Positions 57,895-64,000 of a stretch of DNA of 64,000 bases are shown piece after piece; position 1 is the stretch's first letter; every line of letters begins with the position of its first letter. The notes beneath the pieces were generated by a model that saw only the letters and a list, made by a program, of their open reading frames with translations, was not told the DNA's origin and did not search any database. The translations under genes were made by a program, and so were the position numbers. The DNA comes from Trifolium pratense (taxonomy: Eukaryota > Streptophyta > Magnoliopsida > Fabales > Fabaceae): assembly GCF_020283565.1 (NCBI RefSeq), contig NC_060065.1, positions 38,862,409-38,926,408 on the forward strand, in the 5' to 3' direction.

Positions 57895-58258
57895 AAATAA
57901 TGGTGTGTTACCTAAAAATACAATCCATCGGATTGGATTGCTAATCCATTCATAAATGATACATGTCCAATCCATTTTTTTTTTCCAACCAACCAATTTC
58001 ACGAAGTTTTTTTCTAATATTTTCAAAACACTCTTCAAGAACCGGTACTTTGGATGAGAAAATGAAATCATTCCTTGCTCTCCGAATTAACCACAACATT
58101 GCATGCCAAATGGTAATTAGACCTTTCCCCCGCCCAGCCGCCAAACAAAACATTTCCATCGATACAAAAGGGTCCAAATAAATCACGAACTTAAACCAAA
58201 CCAATTGATGATTTTATACCACAACGCACGTGCAAACGGGCATGTTCCAAATAAATGT
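57895..58258 (-). pseudogene. LINE-type zf-RVT C-terminal fragment
   Basis: On the minus strand: HLFGTCPFARALWYKIINWFG (across 58258-58195), then LITIWHAMLWLIRRARNDFIF, EECFENIRKKLREIGWLEKKNG and, after a frame change, SNPIRWIVF. This is the end of a zf-RVT domain and the 'W..R.N..F' tail of plant LINE polyproteins. Stops and frameshifts interrupt it. It is opposite in orientation to the LINE remnant that starts ~90 bp to the right. Confidence 0.7.
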
Positions 58259-58344
58259 GAATATATAATATAATCTTGGAATCATACAAGTGTATCGTTA
58301 AAGACTTGTTACTTGAGAATTATAAAGCATGAAATATAGCTAAG

Positions 58345-59519
58345 ATTCGTAACTTGTTTACAAGTCGGGTAGTGGACGAGATTATTGCAACCCCTCTTAT
58401 TAGTTCAGTTAAAGAGGATAACGTGGTTTGGGAGGAGGAAATAAATGAGTGCTATTCAGTTAAATCTGGTTACAATCTAGCCATGAGATGTATTGTTCGA
58501 AGCGATAGACACCATGTAGAGGGCAATTGGAATGATATTTGGAAAACTCAATCTCCTCACAAAACGCGTCACTTACTATGGAGGTTGAGTAGGGGGTGTC
58601 TGCCGGCGCGAGTTCGCTTGAGACAATGTTATGTAGAATGTGAACTAAGCTGTCCTGTGTGCAATGTTGAGGTCGAAGATGATATTCATGTGTTTTTTGG
58701 ATGCGTAGCAACTCGCGAATGTTGGTCGGTCGCAGGCCTGTCATAGTTGCTGCATAATGCAGCTTACCAGCATGGGACTGTCGTAGACAAGGTATTTCGA
58801 ATGTGCAGAAACGAGGACAGTGTAATGATAGGACGGGTTGCATCGTTATTTTGGTGCATTTGGCATAATCGAAACGACAAGATCTGGAATGACAATATTC
58901 AGTCCCCGAGCTAAGTTGGAAGCATGACATTCGTCGTCTGGAATGAGTGGTTTAGTGTCCACCAACTGCAGCGTCATAACGTTGTTCCTGTTGAGGATCC
59001 TAGGCCGGTTCGGTGGGAGAAACCAGGAGTGGGATGGATAAAATGTAATGTTGATGCTGCGTTTGTAGTTGGGTCCGGTGTTACTTCTATGAGTCTTTGC
59101 TTTCGTGATACCAATGAGCATTTTGTGGATGACTTGACTCAATGACAGCAGCCTTTTCATTCCATAGTGGAAGGTGAAACATTGACACTCTTACATGCTA
59201 TGAAAGAGGTTATCCATCGAGGATTTGCGGGAGTTCAATTTGAAAGTGACTCAAAGTTGTTGGTTGACGCTATCCATTCGAGAAGACGGGGCAATTCGGA
59301 ATTTAGTTTAGTTGTTAACGACATTATTTTTCTTATGTCGTCTTCTCATGTAAACTTTGAGGTTAAGTTTGTTAAGAGATGAGCAAATTTGGTTGCTCAT
59401 ACTCTTGCTAGGGCGGTCAATGTTTGGGCTAGTTTCCATAAATTTGAGATTATTCCCTTATATATTGAATATTTTTTAGTTAATGATATGAATTAAGGCT
59501 GTTTGGTTAAAAAAAAAAT
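58345..59519 (+). pseudogene. LINE 3' remnant: zf-RVT plus RNase H domain
   Basis: Plus-strand text reads EINECYSVKSGYNLAM, WNDIWKTQSPHKTRHLLWRLSRGCLP, CPVCNVEVEDDIHVFFGC (zf-RVT), a stop at 58744, LFWCIWHNRNDKIWND, another stop, WIKCNVDAAF (RNase H start, first Asp), GETLTLLHAMKEV (Glu), FESDSKLLVDAI (Asp), then NLVAHTLARA, the RNase H-like (RVT_3) ending. At least three in-frame stops plus frame changes show decay. It ends in an A-run (59510-59519) after 'gctgtttggtt', consistent with a LINE 3' end. The reverse transcriptase part is missing, so it is 5'-truncated. Confidence 0.85.
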
Positions 59520-60740
59520 ATTGGAATCATACAATCGACTTAAAGACATTATAGTTTGTCATTTAATGTGATTTAATTGATAACCCGTTTGTTTGAAAAT
59601 AAAATTGAATCAACATTTATTCAGCTGGTTAGGTATAAGATGACCTACTGTAAAAAAAAAAAAGGTTAAAATAACGAGAATCATTAAAATGGATCTTAAC
59701 CATTAGATTAAAATATACGCTTAAGAATTTTTTTTACACAAAATATACACTTAAGATTAAAAGTTATTCCATCTGTCTTTCCATAGTCTATCATTTCTTT
59801 TAAAGGGATGGGGCCAAAATTAATTTTGATCCAACAGAGAGAGAATGGTAGAGAGATGCAGCAAAGGTGAAAGGACGGCAACCGGTGGCTATGACTTCAT
59901 ATTCTCATCAAAGGTCCCGATATTTGAAGAATATTTCGACACAATCAAAAAGACTTATTGGAAGTAGTTGGTGCACTATTAGAAATTTGTTGTTTTTCGG
60001 AGCAAAATCTGCAGGAAAATAGCAAATTTCTAATAGGGTGGGAAAAAAAGGCGGGAAATGCATTTATTATGAATGGAGCATTTTTTGTTGTTGTCAAGTA
60101 GCCTAGTGACTAGACTGTCACACATTTAAATGCGGAGAAGTGTGGAATCCGGGGTTCGAATCCCGACCACTCCAATAATGTCCCTGGTAGCTACAATTTG
60201 TGCTATACTTATAGGACATTATGAATGGAGCATTAATCCAATTGATTGTATATTTAGATAGGGCATATTCGCCGTTAAAAAAAAAACAAAAAACAGATAG
60301 GACCTATTGTGAGATTCTAACCCCGTCTTGAATTTTTCTTTAGTTTATCTTTGTGTTGCTTTACCTTATACTAAATCCCACCCACTTGGGTTGGTCTGAT
60401 GGTATTGACTCATGTTCGATTCTCTCTGGTGTCAATTTAGGTGGGCTAATTTAGCTTCTTAAAAAAAAAACCTTATACTAAATCCCAAAATGTGTGTACT
60501 GATAAAACAAAAATCAAAATGTGGGTGTGGTACCATTTGTACTTATGTATCTATCCAAGTGGTTCACCGTGGATAAGTGATCTACCAAATACGAATTTTA
60601 CAAAATTTTCCGTTACATTGAAATTTATATCTTATTATTCATGACTGATCCACCATGGACCACTTGATGAAGTGGTCCATATTGACAATTAATTATAATT
60701 TTGATGTTCAAAAAGAAAGAAAAACCCTAAAGAATATGCA
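59520..60740. other. Intergenic, small repeats
   Basis: No gene. A hairpin lies at about 59974-60036 ('ctattagaaatttgttgttt' / 'agcaaatttctaatag'). Includes a SINE (60095-60178). 60545-60690 is an imperfect inverted repeat ('agtggttcaccgtggataag' / 'accatggaccactt') related to 29100-29200. Confidence 0.4.
60095..60178 (+). mobile_element. tRNA-derived SINE head
   Basis: 'tagcctagtgactagactgt' (A-box region) and 'ccggggttcgaatcccgacc' (a very good B box), 45 bp apart. Also near 60378-60460 a weaker relative ('gggttggtctgatggtattg', 'catgttcgattct'). Confidence 0.6.
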
Positions 60741-60744
60741 GCAA

Positions 60745-61600
60745 GAAGGAAAAAGAGGAGAAAGAAATTGACGAGCGGTGTCGGAAGTGTTAAAAAAAAT
60801 TTCGGTTTTATTTTCTTTTTGTATTTTTTTTCTTTTATTATGAGTAGCTAATTTTCTCAGCTTAGATATTGTCGATGAATCTATTTGAAACTATTTGAAC
60901 CATGTAACTATGAGTTTCTAGTTTAAGCAATAAAATCTAATAGTTATTCAGCTAATTTTGTGTTTTATTCTTTTCGATTATTGATCACTTCGAATTGATT
61001 TTAAGGAATAAATTATCACTGATCCTAAGTTTTATAACTAGAACTAAATTAATTGTTTTCCAATGTAATTGCTTTAGAAATATTGAATTAGTTGGTATGA
61101 TTTAGAATTTAACGTTCATTTATGCTTTTGATAATATGAATTTCTCCTAAGGAATTAGAGTGCTATATTAGATGAATAAGATCGATGAGCCAATGAATTG
61201 AACTCGGTCTACTTTTCTAAACTATGGTAACCTACTTTTGTTAAATTATCATTACTATTATGTATTGTTGAGGCGTGAACTTAAAGTACCAGATAGAAAT
61301 AAAGAAATAATTCGAATAATTCTTAATCGCCTTTTACATCATAAAAAGTTCTTGTGTTCAATCCTTCTCAATTCTCATTATTAATATTTTCGTTTTTACT
61401 AAATTAATTTGAAAACTCCCTAATATTTTGCTTTTCCTGAGTTAATTTTAATTTTGTTATTGAAATTCACAATCGCTATAAAGACGAATTTTTATAAATA
61501 TTATTACTTGACGATATTTTTACTACACTTGTCAAAATGTTCATTAATTGTATTTAGAGTACACATTTATATGGTTAAAGTCTCATGAGCTAGATTTGAC
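60745..61600 (+). mobile_element. Decayed LTR of an Athila-like retrotransposon (tentative)
   Basis: The segment ends in 'cacaatcgctataaagacgaatttttataaatattattacttgacga...acttgtcaaaatg', text that I associate with the 3' part of Athila/Cyclops-type LTRs. It is followed at about 61603-61625 by 'ttttggcgtctgtggcattg', which resembles a mutated TGGCGCCGTTGCCGGGGA primer-binding site. No second LTR or coding region is in the window. Low certainty. Confidence 0.35.
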
Positions 61601-62049
61601 GTTTTGGCGTCTGTGGCATTGTTGATGATTGTTTCTTATTCTTTTAAGAGGTAAACACACAAAATATTATTCACGTTTGTTCGCGGTAATCTTTACGTTC
61701 TTTCCCTTACAATATATATTTTTCAATTTTGATTTAGTGATCTTTAACACTAAAAATTATTCACTAAATTCATCTATAATTTGTTTGGATACAATTCATC
61801 CATAATTTTGAAGTATCACAAATTTGTTTCACATCAGTGGAATTTAAATATTTTCTTTAATTGTATGATCAATTCAATTAATATCACACTCAAATCTTAC
61901 GCTAAATGAAAAATTGGAAAATTTTACTTGCTTATGCATAGTGACATTATTTTCTATAGGTTCTAAGAAAGAATGAAGTAACAACAATTGCATAATAAAT
62001 AACATACTTTATATGCATTATGAAATAAAAAAAATACTTTATAGCCGAT

Positions 62050-63010
62050 CAAATAAATTTGAAGGTCTGACAAACAAAAAGTGAACATGGAAGAAATATA
62101 AAAAAACCAACATTACAATTGCAAAGGCATTTATAATCTTATAATTACCAAATAATTATATTTGAACTTAAGAACGACAATTTGATTTGATCCCATCTTG
62201 ATTTCTAAACATTTGATTTGATCTCATCTTGCATTATTCCCACATTATTGAATGAAATAATATAATTTTATGATTGTAAGAAAAACTACAATTTCACACA
62301 TCGACAAATACCCTTCATGCAACGTGGATATTCATTATAGAGACAAATATTTTTAGGACAATCTTTATCTTCATCACATAAATAATTTCCTATGACATCA
62401 AATAGGAAAAGTAAATGTTAATAATATGGTTGTTTAAAAAAAATGTTAATAATATGGAATGATACATTGTATATAAGATAAAGAGGAAATATATTTAAAT
62501 AAAAAAAAGATTTAGAGAAAAAATTGATTATTAATTTTTTTGAGGATATAGACTTACCATTAGTTACAATGATATACATGAAAAGGAAAATAATCATCAC
62601 ATAAATAAACTTTAGAATTTCTGCCATATTTTTTCCTTCTATCTAGTTTGCATGTAGAAATAAACTTTTCATGATCACTTTATAATGTGAAAATACCCAT
62701 TTTTAAAATTATAAATTTTTTTTAAATACCGTTTGTCTTTAAAGCTGATTGCATTGATCACTTGACAATAACTAATATTTCATATAAATATGTCAATGGT
62801 CATTACAACTCACTCTTCTTTTGCGAATCATTCATTAATACTATTAATTTATTTTATTGTTGTTGTTTTTATTTGTTGTTGTATCATTTTTGTTCTTTCA
62901 TGATATGGGAAAAATATCAAAAGAGAAATTATAGGTTGGATGATGACAAAATTAGATGTAGAAAGAATGCTTCTATCAGGTGTAAACATATATTTATTTA
63001 TAATTTTTAT
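62050..63010. repeat. Direct segmental duplicate (partner 56080-57080)
   Basis: Second copy of the NCR-bearing block, in the same orientation. The copy extends from the 'gaaggtctgacaaac' phrase (about 62062) through the gene to 'gtagaaagaatgcttctatc' (about 62957-62976). Confidence 0.75.
62286..62627 (-). CDS. Nodule-specific cysteine-rich (NCR) peptide, 57 aa
   Basis: Exon 1 (62627-62558) encodes the signal peptide MAEILKFIYVMIIFLFMY... ending at AATG|GTAAGT. Exon 2 (62389-62286), after CATAG|GA, encodes NYLCDEDKDCPKNIC... and ...RCMKGICRCVKL, then TAG. Six Cys in the same spacing as the paralogue at 56363-56651 (C-x5-C-x4-C-x7-C-x4-C-x1-C). The signal peptides differ at only two or so positions, whereas the mature parts differ at about half the non-Cys positions, including a switch from acidic/His-rich to a more balanced Lys-containing peptide. 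That is the usual NCR pattern of fast mature-peptide evolution. Predicted target is the symbiosome through the secretory pathway. Confidence 0.9.
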
Positions 63011-63250
63011 TACTAAATAAATGTGGTGTAAAAATAGGTTGACACATTAGATTTACAAACTACCTGTATTCACCCAAAACAGCATCTCACAATTGTAACA
63101 AACATTTTGAGAGGGGCGAGACAATTACCCGTACCTTTAACTGTTGAAAAAAAACACTTCAAAATAAAAGATTAATCAAATATTATTACTTCCTCCCTCT
63201 CAAAAAAACTTTGGTTGTTTGTGTAACAAATTGGACCCATTTTCTATGTA

Positions 63251-63551
63251 CTCCCTCCGTCCCAAATTATAAGGGAAAAAAGCTCATTTTTTTTGTCCCA
63301 AATTATAAGGGAGAAAATCATTTTCAAGAATGTTTTTCCCTTATTCTCATAAAATTAAATGCAAATTGCATTTAATTTTCTCTCTCTACCATTTTCTCAA
63401 TAAACAACAACCAATAAAAATTGTTTTTACATCTTCCTATGCAACTTATTCCAAGGAAAACCCACAAAAACATATTTCAAATTCTCATGTTTTACTTTTT
63501 CTTAATAAGTGTGATTTTTTTATTTTCTCTTATAATTCGGGACGGGGGGAG
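63251..63551. mobile_element. Stowaway-like MITE
   Basis: CTCCCTCCGTCCCAAATTAT / ATAATTCGGGACGGGGGGAG with TA flanks, 301 bp. The interior ('aataaacaacaaccaataaa', 'tttaattttctctctctacc') matches 18985-19287 in inverted orientation. Confidence 0.8.
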
Positions 63552-63607
63552 TATTTAGTAAGAAATTACCTCGCGATTTTATTTACCTCTCTCTAGTAGA
63601 ATTTTTG

Positions 63608-63755
63608 TCTTCTGTTGGAATCGAACCATATATTCCTGAAGTTCAAGTATATGTTTAATCCATTCCCACTACCAATTGAGCTACAACTCAATTGGTAGTG
63701 GGAATAGATTAAACATGGATGTCTTGAACTCCAATGTACGTGGTTCGATTCTCAC
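63608..63755. repeat. Head-to-head inverted pair of tRNA-like SINE heads
   Basis: The arm 'aatcgaacca...cattcccactaccaattgag' (63619-63684) is answered by 'ctcaattggtagtgggaata...tggttcgatt' (63690-63750), with a 5-6-bp centre. Each arm carries an A-box-like and a B-box-like sequence, so it is a palindrome of two SINE heads. Confidence 0.75.
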
Positions 63756-63779
63756 GGAAGACAAAAATGTTGTATATAG

Positions 63780-64000
63780 TGTTGGATTAGGCCTTATGCT
63801 CAAGCCCAAGTTGTGTAGTTTGTTCTAGGCCCAATGTACTCAAACTATATAAGCCTATTGGCATGTGATAATGAAGTAGATTGGCCATTTATTACAACAA
63901 GTGGTATCAGTTAGCCAAGGTCCAAGACCTGTGGTCTTATGCGCGCGTTTCTTGCTTGCAAAGCAAAACAATTAGTTTGTTATGGTGTTGCAACCACCAT
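63780..64000 (+). mobile_element. TRIM/copia-type retroelement, 5' LTR and primer-binding site (runs off the window)
   Basis: A short LTR of 120 bp, TGTTGGATTAGGCC...ATTACAACA (63780-63899), with a TATA-like 'actatataag', is followed two bases later by TGGTATCAGTTAGCC, a primer-binding site complementary to initiator-Met tRNA. The very short LTR fits terminal-repeat retrotransposons in miniature. The right LTR lies beyond the window. Confidence 0.75.

Noticed and set aside
58460..59160. Long minus-strand ORFs of 156 and 104 aa
   Set aside because: Antisense to the zf-RVT and RNase H coding text of the LINE remnant.

Overview
The window is nuclear DNA from a dicot plant, most likely a legume of the inverted-repeat-lacking clade (Medicago, Trifolium, Pisum and relatives). 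Spliced genes with GT-AG introns, strong AT bias and dense plant transposons show the plant origin. The clade assignment rests on two nodule-specific cysteine-rich (NCR) peptide genes, a family known from that clade. The species itself cannot be read from the sequence.

Only four loci look like host genes. (1) 12.5-18.2 kb, minus: a 14-exon plastid-type glycolytic glyceraldehyde-3-phosphate dehydrogenase (GAPCp), intact except for one odd splice donor. (2) 48.1-52.8 kb, plus: an 11-exon gene for a protein with two tandem lytic-transglycosylase (SLT)-like repeats and a C-terminal CaaX box. It carries a one-base frameshift in coding exon 4. (3, 4) 56.4-56.7 kb and 62.3-62.6 kb, minus: two paralogous two-exon NCR genes in a direct segmental duplication. 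Two broken terpene synthase pieces lie at 2.6-4.2 kb (exons 1-2) and 8.4-10.2 kb (3' exons). They are remnants of a tandem pair.

Nearly all the rest is mobile DNA, and many elements can be delimited by target-site duplications. From left to right these are: a Helitron 3' part cutting into a copia-type LTR (1-2.1 kb); hAT elements (3.3 and 6.0 kb); a cluster of Stowaway-like MITEs (19-25 kb); a Mutator-type MITE (23.8 kb); a CACTA element with a decayed Transposase_24 gene (24.9-28.1 kb); a PIF/Harbinger element (29.3-31.1 kb); a solo LTR (31.4-32.0 kb); and a field of long inverted repeats (35.3-36.6 kb). A 7-kb non-autonomous Tat/Athila-like LTR retrotransposon (36.8-43.9 kb) is inserted in a LINE remnant and carries a 713-bp MITE in one LTR. 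After it come a second Mutator-type MITE with a perfect 38-bp hairpin (44.4 kb), a Helitron (45.4-46.8 kb), a 2.1-kb foldback element containing a higher-order array of small palindromes (53.7-55.8 kb), further LINE remnants (57.9-59.5 kb) and the start of a TRIM element at the right edge.

No bacterial-type operon, CRISPR array or conserved RNA gene was seen. The most unusual items are the duplicated, potentially prenylated SLT-like protein, the nested palindrome element, the composite inverted-repeat field, and single-base indels in otherwise well-preserved exons.
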